A stretch of 46,579 nt of DNA from Patescibacteria group bacterium. GTDB lineage: Bacteria; Patescibacteriota; Patescibacteriia; 2-12-FULL-60-25. Positions 7,474 through 15,493 of the stretch are shown in pieces. The stretch lies in the NCBI GenBank assembly GCA_022703155.1, contig JAKLEH010000004.1, positions 1-46,579 on the forward strand. Direction: 5' to 3'. How positions within the stretch are numbered: position 1 is the first letter of the stretch; every line of letters starts with the position of its first letter. The notes under the pieces were generated by a model that ran no database searches, was not told where the DNA came from, and was given only the letters and a program-made list of their open reading frames with translations. Made by a program: the position numbers and the translations under genes.

Positions 7474-8538
7474 TTATGAAGATAGCTTGCGAAGGACCAG
7501 AAACCGATCGTCGCCGACCCAGTCGTCGCCGAGGACGCCGCCGTTCAGGCCGCGCTCGGCACCGTTCCAGTCGAGGCACGGAAACCCCCGAACACCGTCG
7601 GAGTCCGAGAAGGGGGAACCTAAAGCGTAGACGTACGGGGCGTCCACGCGCTGAAGCCGTTTTTCTTCGTCCGCAAACGCCGTGACCCCGGTCCCCGGTG
7701 CCCAGTATTCTTTGGCGAAGGCGAGCAGTTCCCCGAACGTGGCGGGGCGGCAGCCCGCGGCGTCTATGGCTTCGAGGATTTCCTTGGTGGTCAGCCGGTC
7801 CGGATGGTCCGGGTCTTCTGCTTTTTTTTTCGCGACGGTTTCGTCGATGTCGAAGACCTTGGCCGGGCGTCCGGTCTCCCCTCTTTCCTCGGCTTCGGCC
7901 ATCTCCCGCAGCAGTTCCCGGATCTTCCGCGGGTCGTCGAAGCCGACGTCCAGCAAGTTCTTTTCCGTCAACGCGAAATCCCCGACGGGACGCCCTTCGC
8001 GGTATTCGGCGTCCCAGACCCAGTCGAATTTGTAGCCGTCGGCCTTGTCTTTCAGTTCATCCGACGACGGCAAGCCGTTCGGAAAGCTTGGGACGTCATG
8101 GAGAACCACGAGGCCTTCCGGCGCCTCGACCGGCGGGAGCCGGTCGTTGTCCAGCGCGCATTCCAGATTCCCCAGCAGTTTAGCGGCCTCGAGAACGTCC
8201 TTCTTTTGGAGTTTGGGGCCTTTGCGCGCCGCGGCGTTGGCGTACATGCTCTTGGCGTCCGTGGCGCCGTATTTTTCGTAGATTTCCAGCAGCCGGGCGT
8301 GGACCTTGTCGGCGTATTTACGGACTGCGGGTTTCAATTCCTGGCGGCGGGTTTCGAACGAATGGCTGTTTAACGTTAACTCACCCTGCCCTCCCTTAAC
8401 GAGGGAGGGTTCCGATTGTTTAACGACAATTCCCCCCTCGTTAAGAGCTTGCCCTGAGCAAGCGTCCACTCGAGGCGAGTCGAACGGGGAGGATGGCCGG
8501 AGGCCAGGAGAGTTGACGTTTTTGAACGGATTGCCCAT
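7474..8538 (-). CDS. Hypothetical NPF-start protein, paralogue of 24282-25370
   Basis: The start is set at 8536-8538: an extended -10 (TGG-TAGAAT) ends 8 bases before it, so the 6-codon-longer version is unlikely to be transcribed. The protein opens Met-Gly-Asn-Pro-Phe. Residues ~8-65 are a low-complexity linker built from intergenic repeat words. Then comes a domain shared with 24282-25370, including ETRR...VR.YA.K.HAR...EIY.KYGATDA. The C-terminal ~70 residues, rich in Gly/Trp/Asp, resemble the end of the paralogue. No signal peptide or membrane segment is visible. The function is unknown. Confidence 0.85.
   Translation of the reverse strand: MGNPFKNVNSPGLRPSSPFDSPRVDACSGQALNEGGIVVKQSEPSLVKGGQGELTLNSHSFETRRQELKPAVRKYADKVHARLLEIYEKYGATDAKSMYANAAARKGPKLQKKDVLEAAKLLGNLECALDNDRLPPVEAPEGLVVLHDVPSFPNGLPSSDELKDKADGYKFDWVWDAEYREGRPVGDFALTEKNLLDVGFDDPRKIRELLREMAEAEERGETGRPAKVFDIDETVAKKKAEDPDHPDRLTTKEILEAIDAAGCRPATFGELLAFAKEYWAPGTGVTAFADEEKRLQRVDAPYVYALGSPFSDSDGVRGFPCLDWNGAERGLNGGVLGDDWVGDDRFLVLRKLSS
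8382..8490. repeat. Repeat words (families G and H) inside the coding region
   Basis: A hairpin CCCTCCC-TTAACGA-GGGAGGG and a second CCCCTCGTTAAG word (family G) are followed by TTGCCCTGAGCAAGCG and CGAGGCGAGTCGAACGGGG (family H type). They encode most of the N-terminal linker of the 7474-8538 protein in frame. Confidence 0.65.
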
Positions 8539-8546
8539 TTGCTTCC

Positions 8547-8555
8547 ATTCTACCA
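8547..8555 (-). promoter_or_regulatory. Extended -10 promoter, leaderless type
   Basis: TGG-TAGAAT (hexamer 8547-8552, minus) ends 8 bases before the ATG. The 13-base context GTGTGGTAGAATG is identical in front of the paralogue at 25378. Confidence 0.65.
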
Positions 8556-8556
8556 C

Positions 8557-8895
8557 ACCGTTTACGTCTCATGCTTTTTCCACATGAGTATCGTTTTGGT
8601 TCATGGGCAAAAACGCGATTTTCAGGGGCTGTCAAGGGCTGAGACCAAACCATTGAACAAAAAATCATCGTGTCTTGTCGCGGCTGACAGGAACTCAAGA
8701 AACGCGACTGATTCAGACGTCGAAGTCATGCCAAAGGAAACGAGACGGAATATCCGACTGACAAAAACGCAAAAATCGTCCCACATTTTCTGCACAGCGT
8801 TTTCAAAACCCGTGCCACAATCGAATGGACGACGGGAACGCGCCCACGATTCGCCTAGCCACGGCGGATCCAAACGCGGACCGTCACATACCAGC
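8557..8895. other. 340-base gap without a recognised gene
   Basis: Both strands happen to be open across most of it (the reading frame of the rightward gene continues upstream), but the rightward gene's signal peptide begins only at 8896. I see no tRNA, no known RNA family and no terminator. An isolated TGC-CACAAT (8813-8821) could be an extended -10 for the rightward gene. Confidence 0.4.
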
Positions 8896-11235
8896 ATGAT
8901 ACGCGACAAAACGTGCCGTATTCTTTTGATTGCCTGCGCCGTGTCCCTCGCCTTCGGGGCGTGGCCGACGCCGACCGCGCGCGCCGCCCAAAGCCGGGCG
9001 GGCTTGCCCCCGATTTTCATCTCGGAAATCGCGTGGGCCGGCTCTTCGCGCTCCACGGCCGACGAATGGCTCGAGCTGACCAATGCCAGCGACGGGCCAA
9101 TTACCGTGTCCGGTTGGCGCCTCGAGGGCGCGGGAGGCGACAAGGCCATCGGCCTTCCGGCGGGCGCGAGCGTGCCGGCTCGAGGCGCGTTGCTCATCGC
9201 CAACTACGGCGTAGGCGACGCGCGTTCTTCATTGGCCGTGGCGCCGGACGTGGTCACGACCACGGTCTCGCTTTCCAACGACGCGCAACTTATCCGCTTG
9301 TTGGACGCGAATGGCGCGCTTGTGGACCAGGCCGGCGACGGAACCGGTCCGTTCGTCGGTTATTCGTCCGGGGTCAAAGCCAGCATGGTGCGCGTGGATT
9401 ATTCGGTCATGGGCGACGACGCCGCGGCCTGGGCCACGGCTACGACCACGGCCAACATGTCGACCGTGGATTTGGGCACGCCCAAAATCCCGGATGCTTC
9501 ATTCGCCCAGTCCGCAAGCGATAATCCGACCACGACTCCGGAAACGTCACCGGCGTCCACTTCCGTCGACGTTACCGGCTCTGAGGTGACCGACGTCGCC
9601 GATGTCTCACCTCCAGCTGACACGTCGCCATCATCAACAGTCGTTTCGACCGAACCGGAAGCGACCGCAACCGAGGATACGACATCAAGCTCGACCACCG
9701 ACGTCACGCCCACGGTCGAATACGAAGATGCGTCATCATCGTCTTCCGCATTTAATCCGACGCCTACGACTACGACGACAACCGTTGAAAATAACGGCCA
9801 AGAAACGGTTGAACAACCGAACGCTCCATTGCAATCAAACGCAACGACCAACTTGACGTTCGTGCGTCTCAACGAGGCCATGCCCAATCCAGCCGACGGC
9901 AAGGAGTGGATTGAAATCGTGAGCGCCGCGCCTGACCGCGACATCCCGCTGAACGGCTTGGAACTGCACGACGCCGTGGGCCGCGTCATGAACGTCGTCG
10001 GCCGGTTGTCGCCGACTTCGACCTTCGTGGTGGTGGAACTCTCATCGGCCAGGTTCAACAACTCCGGTGACTCGGTATATTTAAAGACTTCCGACGGCAC
10101 GGTCATCGACACCCTGACGTACGCCGAATCGCACGAAGATTGTAGCTGGGCCAGAGACGCGCAGGGCGCTTGGCGCGAAACCACCACGCCCACCAAAGGC
10201 GCGTCCAACGTCATCACGGCGAGCGCCCAAACGACATCTGCGGCGACGTCGGCGTCCGGTTACGAACCCACGACAAACTCAACGGCCAAGGCGACAACCA
10301 AGACGGCCATAAAAAAAACCGCGGCCAAAACCTCAGCCAGTGTCGCCACGACTACGTCCGGCGCCGTTAAACAATCGTCAGCCAAAAAATCCACGACGAG
10401 CGACAAGACGGGGAAGGCCGCCAACGCGACGACCTCGACCAAACAGACGACTAAGGCGGCGGCCGCGAAAACATCGACTAAAAAAACCGTCCCCATCATA
10501 AAATCATCCCTCGATATGCTATCCGACAACGATATCGGCGGCCTGCGCGTGGCCTTGGAAGGCACGGTAGGCAGTCCCCTGCGCCTGGTCTCGGGCCACG
10601 CGTTCGTCTTACTCAACCAACAGGGCCGTGGCCTGATGGTCCGCGTACCCGCTTCGCAAAAACTGCCGTCGTTCGGCGCGGCCATCCGCGTTTCCGGCAC
10701 GCTCAAATTCGATACGCGCGACTTGCCCTACCTCTCAATGGCCAAAGACGACGGCTGGTCCACGTTGCGCCAAGGCCTGGCCGCGCCGCAACCCAAAACC
10801 GACGTGCTGTTGGAAGCGCCGGGCGCGGAGGACGCTTGGGCGTTGGTGGCCGCGAGCGGGACCGTGGCCTCGGTCTCAGGCAAAACCATCATGCTGGCCA
10901 CGGACGGGGCCGACGTGGCCGTACGCATCCGCGCGGGAGTGGCGTACCGCGCTTCGCGGCTCAAAGCCGGCGACACGGTCAGCGTGGTCGGCCTGTTGGA
11001 TACGTCGAGCGACGTGCCGGCGATATTGCCGCGCTTGTCCGACGAGTTGGTCATCGTGGCCCATGCGCCGGAAAAAACGACCGCGTCCACCGCGCCTGCC
11101 GCGCCCCAATCCACGCTGCCCGGATGGGTGCCGTTCGGCGCCGCGGTCTTGGGCGTAGGCGCCATCCAAGGCGCGAAAAGCGTTGGCCAACGCCTAAAAA
11201 AACGAAAAGTTACGGCAAAGGCTTCTGCAACGTGA
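8896..11235 (+). CDS. Secreted, membrane-anchored protein with two lamin-tail domains
   Basis: Residues 1-32 are a signal peptide ending Ala-Arg-Ala, which fixes this start. Residues ~38-170 form a first lamin-tail domain (ISEIAW... EWLELTN opening). A Thr/Ser/Pro-rich linker (~175-315) leads to a second lamin-tail domain (~318-435, LNEAMPNP...EWIEIV). A Lys/Ala/Thr-rich basic linker follows (~440-535), then a beta-rich OB-like domain (~540-735), one hydrophobic segment (~742-760) and a basic tail. Extracellular lamin-tail domains are thought to bind polymers or pair with nucleases; no nuclease is present here. The polybasic stretch would suit binding of DNA or acidic wall polymers (inference). 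Confidence 0.85.
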   Translation: MIRDKTCRILLIACAVSLAFGAWPTPTARAAQSRAGLPPIFISEIAWAGSSRSTADEWLELTNASDGPITVSGWRLEGAGGDKAIGLPAGASVPARGALLIANYGVGDARSSLAVAPDVVTTTVSLSNDAQLIRLLDANGALVDQAGDGTGPFVGYSSGVKASMVRVDYSVMGDDAAAWATATTTANMSTVDLGTPKIPDASFAQSASDNPTTTPETSPASTSVDVTGSEVTDVADVSPPADTSPSSTVVSTEPEATATEDTTSSSTTDVTPTVEYEDASSSSSAFNPTPTTTTTTVENNGQETVEQPNAPLQSNATTNLTFVRLNEAMPNPADGKEWIEIVSAAPDRDIPLNGLELHDAVGRVMNVVGRLSPTSTFVVVELSSARFNNSGDSVYLKTSDGTVIDTLTYAESHEDCSWARDAQGAWRETTTPTKGASNVITASAQTTSAATSASGYEPTTNSTAKATTKTAIKKTAAKTSASVATTTSGAVKQSSAKKSTTSDKTGKAANATTSTKQTTKAAAAKTSTKKTVPIIKSSLDMLSDNDIGGLRVALEGTVGSPLRLVSGHAFVLLNQQGRGLMVRVPASQKLPSFGAAIRVSGTLKFDTRDLPYLSMAKDDGWSTLRQGLAAPQPKTDVLLEAPGAEDAWALVAASGTVASVSGKTIMLATDGADVAVRIRAGVAYRASRLKAGDTVSVVGLLDTSSDVPAILPRLSDELVIVAHAPEKTTASTAPAAPQSTLPGWVPFGAAVLGVGAIQGAKSVGQRLKKRKVTAKASAT

Positions 11236-11263
11236 AAAAAAATTTAAAGATCGCATAAATAAA

Positions 11264-11293
11264 AGCGCCCGTCATGATAGTCGGGCGTTTTTT
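11264..11293. terminator. Bidirectional intrinsic terminator
   Basis: CGCCCG/CGGGCG stem with a 10-base loop, six T on the right and AAAA on the left, between convergent genes ending at 11235 and 11361. Confidence 0.85.
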
Positions 11294-11360
11294 AGGGACG
11301 AGAGATCGCTTCGGCTTTAACCTTATGGCCGCGCGATGGCTGTAGGGTGCCGGCCGTGGT

Positions 11361-12413
11361 TCAGCCTGGGCATTTGGCCAATGGGCGAAAGATGCTTCTG
11401 GACGGTCTAGGCCGTTTTTGTTCCGGAGTGCGCATGGCCACCAACGGTTGCGTTTCGTAATGGATTACCAGTTCCTGCAGCATGCCGCCGATCTCGGACA
11501 AATGCGCGTCCTTGAGTTCCGGGGCCATGGCGAACTTGTCGTACAACAAGCGCTTGCGGCTGGGATTGTCCGCGAATCTGCAAATCAAGCCCGCGAACGG
11601 GACTTTAACCTGCGACCGCATGACCGGTTCCCCGCCTTGACCGATGACCGTGACCGTCACGCTCCCCTTGCCGCGCAAGTCCAATTCGGATTGTTGGAGC
11701 AATAAACCGTGTCTTTTATGGGCTTCCCACACCAGACTCACGAGCGGCGCCAAATCCGAAGCGCGCCCGAACGTGCGCCAAGCTAAAGCGTCGCTTTGGC
11801 GCCAATCCTTAACGTCCGTATAAAACGCGCGGATGCGCGGCAGGAACGCCAAGTAACGCGGATCGTCGCGCCGCACCAAAAAGCCACGGCCTGCTTGCAA
11901 TACTGCGTCATAAGCCCGGCGGAATTCGCGGCGTTCCAGGAACCCGCACACCACCACTGACCACAGCACGTCCATGTCCACGAGGCCGCGGAACCACAGG
12001 CGCCGCCTTGGGTTGCAGATGCGGATCAGGTCGCGGGCCGCGCGCGGCGAAAGCCGGGCCGCCAAACGCCGGAACTGGATGCCAAACTGTTCCGGGTCGC
12101 CGCACCACGGCTTGCGCAAACGCATGAACAGATGTATCAGCCTGTCCGATTGGTTCGTCGCATGCGCATGGTCGATGAGCGCGGCCCAGCATACCGGCTG
12201 TTGGGAAAAACGCGCGGCTATGAATAGCGTGCGCCAATCGCGCGGACGGTCTTGCAAAGCCTTCCGGTAAACCGCGTCCGCCAACCAAGGCGTGCGGCGG
12301 TGCTGCTGCATGTTGCGCGGGTTGTCCAGCACCGCTTCGGCCGCAGCCAACAGAACGTCGTCTTCCGTTTCCTCGTCATCCGCCAAAAGTCTGAATTCCG
12401 AATCACCACTCAT
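11361..12413 (-). CDS. Hypothetical helical protein, 350 aa
   Basis: No family is recognised. The first ~210 residues are alpha-helical and rich in Arg/Trp/Leu, with a spacing (e.g. Trp-Arg...Ala..Phe) that resembles TPR-like helix pairs, but I could not define repeats with confidence. A beta-rich segment lies at ~225-265, and the last ~40 residues are very basic with Pro-Arg. No signal peptide or membrane segment. The promoter at 12456-12484 leaves a leader of ~35 bases, and GGGA precedes the ATG. Confidence 0.82.
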   Translation of the reverse strand: MSGDSEFRLLADDEETEDDVLLAAAEAVLDNPRNMQQHRRTPWLADAVYRKALQDRPRDWRTLFIAARFSQQPVCWAALIDHAHATNQSDRLIHLFMRLRKPWCGDPEQFGIQFRRLAARLSPRAARDLIRICNPRRRLWFRGLVDMDVLWSVVVCGFLERREFRRAYDAVLQAGRGFLVRRDDPRYLAFLPRIRAFYTDVKDWRQSDALAWRTFGRASDLAPLVSLVWEAHKRHGLLLQQSELDLRGKGSVTVTVIGQGGEPVMRSQVKVPFAGLICRFADNPSRKRLLYDKFAMAPELKDAHLSEIGGMLQELVIHYETQPLVAMRTPEQKRPRPSRSIFRPLAKCPG

Positions 12414-12455
12414 GGCCTTGTCCCATCCAGCATGTCCAAAGAGCGTTGTTCAACG

Positions 12456-12484
12456 AGGCTACGCGATTTATGGTTTAGCGTCAA
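12456..12484 (-). promoter_or_regulatory. Sigma-70-type promoter for the 11361-12413 gene
   Basis: TTGACG (12479-12484, minus), 17 bases, TAGCCT (12456-12461). Confidence 0.6.
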
Positions 12485-12524
12485 GGTTCGCGTCTGTTGG
12501 TCGATCATGTTTTTTACTGAGCTC

Positions 12525-12550
12525 CGCCCTGCACCGCATGGTGCAGGGCG
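12525..12550. other. Strong hairpin between two leftward genes
   Basis: An 11-bp perfect stem CGCCCTGCACC/GGTGCAGGGCG with a 4-base loop, ~20 bases after the stop of the 12572-13759 gene. Neither side has a T tract, so it may be a 3'-end stabiliser or a factor-dependent terminator rather than an intrinsic one. Confidence 0.6.
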
Positions 12551-12571
12551 GCGAAACAAAAACCGTCCGCG

Positions 12572-13759
12572 TCAGTACGCGAACGGTATGAAGAATGGCG
12601 CCAGACCCAAAGCCACGCCGCGCGCCGTGTCGCCGTAATCGCACAGCTGCAACGGGGCGTCCGGAAAAACCGCGACCGAAACGTGGCACACCGACTGTAG
12701 GCTGGGTGAGAACTTGGACCCGTCGGCCAATCCCGACCCGCCGTTTTCGTCCGGCTGGTAAGTGCGGACCACGGACGAAGTGCGGACCACCACCGGTTCG
12801 CCGGACAACAACTCGCGCGCCTGCTTGGCCATGGCGAAGAAAACGGCCATATCCGCCACGTTGCCGATCATGGCGCGAATGCATTCGCGATGGTCGATGT
12901 GTCCGTCGCGTACGTTGATGCCCGCGCTGCACGCTATTTGCCGTTTGAGGTCGGCCTGTTCCTCGAACGAACGGTTGGCCGTTCCTGGCATGATGCCGGG
13001 CAATGCCAAAACCCAAAAGCCGGGCTCATGCGATTCTCCGTGGTCCTCGGGTTCGTAAGGCGACAAGGTTTGGTATCCCTTGGGGAAATTCGGTTCGTTC
13101 CACCACCAGGTGGGGTTGACCAAACCCGCGTTTTTCAGGTGCGTCAGCGAAATGTGCGACGGCATGTACCATAACACCGGACCGTAGTATCCAAGTTGCC
13201 GCGCGAACATCTGGAACTTCAGCACCACCTCGTCCTTGGGCAGATTGCGTGGCGGCCCAGGGGCGTGGGCTATCTCCTCTTGCAGCCCGCCGCGTTCTTC
13301 GACCGGCGTACGCGCCACCAAGTCGTCCAAAAAATTCATGGTGCGCATAAAAGCCGCTTGCGCCAAAACCATGGTCTGTTTGGAGTTTGCCGGCGGCACG
13401 ACGGCGGGCGAGGGCTTTTCGCCCGTCGCCGGTTGCCGGAACAAGGTCTGGTACTGCAACGGCAAGAGCTCGCCGATGGCGAACGATCCCCGGCGGCTGA
13501 CCGAGAGCGTACCCTGCCTTTCCCGATGTCCTGTGAAAAATTTCAGCGTGGCCTTATGGTCGCTTTCCTGGCGCGCGTGTTCGGCCGTGGCGTTCGAAGC
13601 CGGCGGCGGCACGCTGGGAACGTTGGCCGTCACCGGGCCGTTCAAAGCTACGGGCAACATCTCCGTACGGTGGCGAACCGCGATCACCCCGGGGTTGGCA
13701 TTGGATTCGTCTTGGGGGGCCGGCGGCGGCTCCCCTGTCAGCCCTTGGTCTTGGGCCAT
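12572..13759 (-). CDS. Hypothetical protein, 395 aa
   Basis: The start is supported by AAGGAG seven bases upstream. Residues ~1-130 are low-complexity and Pro/Ala/Asn-rich. The remaining 260 residues form a globular domain with many Trp, Tyr, His and Cys (e.g. PTWWWNEPNFP at ~215-225, and a stretch RDGHIDHREC at ~280-290 that has the look of a His/Asp metal or active site). I recognise no family. No signal peptide. It is transcribed towards the 11361-12413 gene but separated by a hairpin and a separate promoter. Confidence 0.83.
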   Translation of the reverse strand: MAQDQGLTGEPPPAPQDESNANPGVIAVRHRTEMLPVALNGPVTANVPSVPPPASNATAEHARQESDHKATLKFFTGHRERQGTLSVSRRGSFAIGELLPLQYQTLFRQPATGEKPSPAVVPPANSKQTMVLAQAAFMRTMNFLDDLVARTPVEERGGLQEEIAHAPGPPRNLPKDEVVLKFQMFARQLGYYGPVLWYMPSHISLTHLKNAGLVNPTWWWNEPNFPKGYQTLSPYEPEDHGESHEPGFWVLALPGIMPGTANRSFEEQADLKRQIACSAGINVRDGHIDHRECIRAMIGNVADMAVFFAMAKQARELLSGEPVVVRTSSVVRTYQPDENGGSGLADGSKFSPSLQSVCHVSVAVFPDAPLQLCDYGDTARGVALGLAPFFIPFAY

Positions 13760-13895
13760 TACGCACTCCTTGGTTTGAAGGTTATTTGAAGGTGCTTTTG
13801 CGCAGACGGTTAGTCAATCAGATATCGCCATTTTAATCAATACCTTCGCCCCATCAATCCGGCCAGATTCGGCGTCCGCCAGCATGGGCAAACCC

Positions 13896-13924
13896 TTGAC
13901 AAACATGGATTTTGCCACTACCAT
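13896..13924 (+). promoter_or_regulatory. Sigma-70-type promoter of the 13991-15100 operon
   Basis: TTGACA (13896-13901), 17 bases, TACCAT (13919-13924). The leader is ~60 bases and carries AAGGGG before the first ATG. Confidence 0.72.
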
Positions 13925-13990
13925 CAAAAATAGTTTGGGCCGCTTCCGACGGCACGTTGGACAATCAGCATTGCGCGCAAGGGGTAACAA

Positions 13991-14893
13991 ATGGAAACCG
14001 AAAAATTGAATCGTTTTCTGCAGATTCGCAACGTCGTCGTCCGCTGGATCGTCGGCATCGTCAGCGTGCTCGCGCTGCTGCTCGTGCTTCTGAACATCGC
14101 ACGCATCGGCACGGCTTACTGGATATATTCTGACATTTTCCAGTGGGCCACGGTCAACCTCGGCTTGGACAAGTACCTGGCCATGACCACGGCCACTCTT
14201 CTGACCACCGCGCTGTTGTTCTCCCTGCCGTGGCTCGCGTGGATCTTCCTCTTCGGCAAGCGCCGCACCTACGCCATCCTCGCCATCTCGGCGAGCATCT
14301 GCGTCTTCGGCCTCGTAAACCACTATGCAGGCAAAGACGTCAACTTCGACCGGCGCAACGGCAAGCCGTTGAAGTACTACGCCATGACGCCCGAAGGCGC
14401 GATTTACAGCTTTTCGCCCGGCTTCGACCCGAAGTACGGGGTCGCGTACAAACCGCTGACCCAGCAAGCCATCAACAGTCTTGAGGCTTCTTCTGGACAA
14501 TCCGACAGCGCCGGCATCACGCTCCCGCAGTACCGAGTGTCATACGACCTCTTGAACTACAACTCATTGAAACTCCTAGAAATTGGTTACGCGGAAGGCA
14601 GACTTGAGCCTTACGTCAAGTTCGAGAATTGCAACGGAGACAATTGGCCGACCACAGCCGTAAAATTGCGTTTCCGCAAAAACGAACAAGGGCCGGTCTT
14701 GGCTTCGTGGGACTGGACAAAACCGACATTCGGTTGGAGCGGTTGCGGCGCAACCATCTTCCTGAAGGCAGGAGAAGGCTCCCGACAGCGTTACGTCTTC
14801 GGTCCGGGCGTCTTCGAAGTCGTGGACGCGAAAGACACGGATCACGTCCTCTTTCGTTCGACGGTAGGCGCAGCCATGCGCACCAGCTTATAA
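13991..14893 (+). CDS. Membrane protein with three N-terminal helices and an extracytoplasmic domain
   Basis: AAGGGG seven bases upstream supports the start. Hydrophobic helices lie at ~17-40, ~60-85 and ~88-110. The rest (~115-300) is a soluble, beta-rich domain opening with a Tyr-Tyr-Ala-Met-Thr-Pro-Glu-Gly strand and then Gly-Phe-Asp-Pro-Lys-Tyr-Gly. This layout resembles uncharacterised membrane proteins I have seen in other bacteria, but I cannot name a family. Four Cys in the C-terminal third could form disulphides. It is the first gene of a two-gene operon with the tiny membrane protein at 14921, 27 bases downstream. Confidence 0.82.
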   Translation: METEKLNRFLQIRNVVVRWIVGIVSVLALLLVLLNIARIGTAYWIYSDIFQWATVNLGLDKYLAMTTATLLTTALLFSLPWLAWIFLFGKRRTYAILAISASICVFGLVNHYAGKDVNFDRRNGKPLKYYAMTPEGAIYSFSPGFDPKYGVAYKPLTQQAINSLEASSGQSDSAGITLPQYRVSYDLLNYNSLKLLEIGYAEGRLEPYVKFENCNGDNWPTTAVKLRFRKNEQGPVLASWDWTKPTFGWSGCGATIFLKAGEGSRQRYVFGPGVFEVVDAKDTDHVLFRSTVGAAMRTSL

Positions 14894-14920
14894 TTTCGGC
14901 GACCAAGGAGTACGTCCATC

Positions 14921-15100
14921 ATGCTCTACATCGTTCTGTTTCTCACCGGCTTCATCAGCGCCACCATCTGCATGTACTGGGCCAAAAGGTCCGGCCGCGA
15001 CCCGGTGACGTGGTTCGCCATCGGCTTCCTGCTCAACGGATTCACGTTTCTCGTGATTCGTGAATGCGTCCGCACCGCCCGACTCGCCACGCGCGCTTGA
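14921..15100 (+). CDS. Small membrane protein, 59 aa
   Basis: Begins at ATG 14921 with AAGGAG 10 bases upstream and ends at TGA 15100. It has two short hydrophobic segments (~2-18 and ~31-46) joined by a basic turn (Lys-Arg-Ser-Gly-Arg-Asp-Pro), the layout of a small hairpin membrane protein, with a basic tail. It follows the 13991-14893 gene in the same unit and precedes a terminator, so it probably works with that protein. No family is recognised. Confidence 0.7.
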   Translation: MLYIVLFLTGFISATICMYWAKRSGRDPVTWFAIGFLLNGFTFLVIRECVRTARLATRA

Positions 15101-15140
15101 CCGAACGGCCGCATCGGCCACGGACAAGACCGCTCCGCAG

Positions 15141-15167
15141 CCCCACGCTCTCGCGCGGGGTTTTTTT
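15141..15167 (+). terminator. Intrinsic terminator of the 13991-15100 operon
   Basis: CCCCACGC-TCTC-GCGCGGGG (one mismatch) followed by seven T. Confidence 0.85.
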
Positions 15168-15190
15168 GTACTCAAGATAACAAGCAAAAG

Positions 15191-15214
15191 AAAAACGCCC
15201 TTATGGGCGTTTTT
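15191..15214. terminator. Bidirectional terminator downstream of tRNA-Gly
   Basis: AAAAACGCCC-TTAT-GGGCGTTTTT is a symmetric stem with A and T tracts, so it ends the leftward tRNA transcript and backs up the rightward operon terminator. Confidence 0.85.
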
Positions 15215-15237
15215 CCTGTTGGTCGCGTTCAACGCGA

Positions 15238-15312
15238 TGGAGCGGGTAACGGGAATTGAACCCGTCTCTCGACCTTGGCAAGGTCGCATAATAACCGCTA
15301 TACGATACCCGC
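15238..15312 (-). tRNA. tRNA-Gly(GCC)
   Basis: Minus-strand cloverleaf: acceptor GCGGGTA/TACCCGC, anticodon arm CGACC-TTGCCAA-GGTCG (anticodon GCC), T arm with GGTTCAATTCC, CCA encoded (15238-15240). Confidence 0.95.
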
Positions 15313-15320
15313 GGACTTTG

Positions 15321-15338
15321 GTCGGAGGTCGGAAGTCC
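15321..15338. repeat. Word repeat, family B (GGTCGGA), between promoter and tRNA-Gly
   Basis: GTCGGAGGTCGGAAGTCC lies just upstream of tRNA-Gly, inside its predicted 5' leader. Longer copies are at 21574, 25320, 34563 and 36371. Confidence 0.65.
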
Positions 15339-15366
15339 AAACGGCCGACTCATCCAACGCGAAAGG

Positions 15367-15395
15367 AGAATATCAAAAGGCCGCGGAGCGCGCAA
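15367..15395 (-). promoter_or_regulatory. Promoter for tRNA-Gly
   Basis: TTGCGC (15390-15395, minus), 17 bases, TATTCT (15367-15372) with a TGA extension. Confidence 0.6.
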
Positions 15396-15435
15396 GTCCC
15401 CAAGGGTTATCGACATTCTCGGGGTTGACGGGGTG

Positions 15436-15464
15436 CTGACCCGGGCCCGAGCGGCGCGTAAACT
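15436..15464 (+). promoter_or_regulatory. Probable thymidine kinase promoter
   Basis: CTGACC (15436-15441), 17 bases, TAAACT (15459-15464). The leader is ~22 bases with a full AAGGAGG ribosome site. Confidence 0.5.
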
Positions 15465-15493
15465 AGCGAACGGTGGATAACCAAGGAGGCCAT

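Noticed and set aside
8576-8584. TTTTCCACA, one mismatch from a DnaA box
   Set aside because: A single isolated copy without neighbouring boxes, AT-rich unwinding region or dnaA/dnaN genes is expected by chance.
8622-9203. A 193-codon minus-strand frame in the gap before the lamin-tail gene
   Set aside because: Half of it overlaps the signal peptide and first domain of the lamin-tail protein on the other strand. No promoter, ribosome site or terminator fits it.
12525-12550. An intrinsic terminator
   Set aside because: The 11-bp stem is strong but neither side has a T tract, so I list it only as a hairpin.
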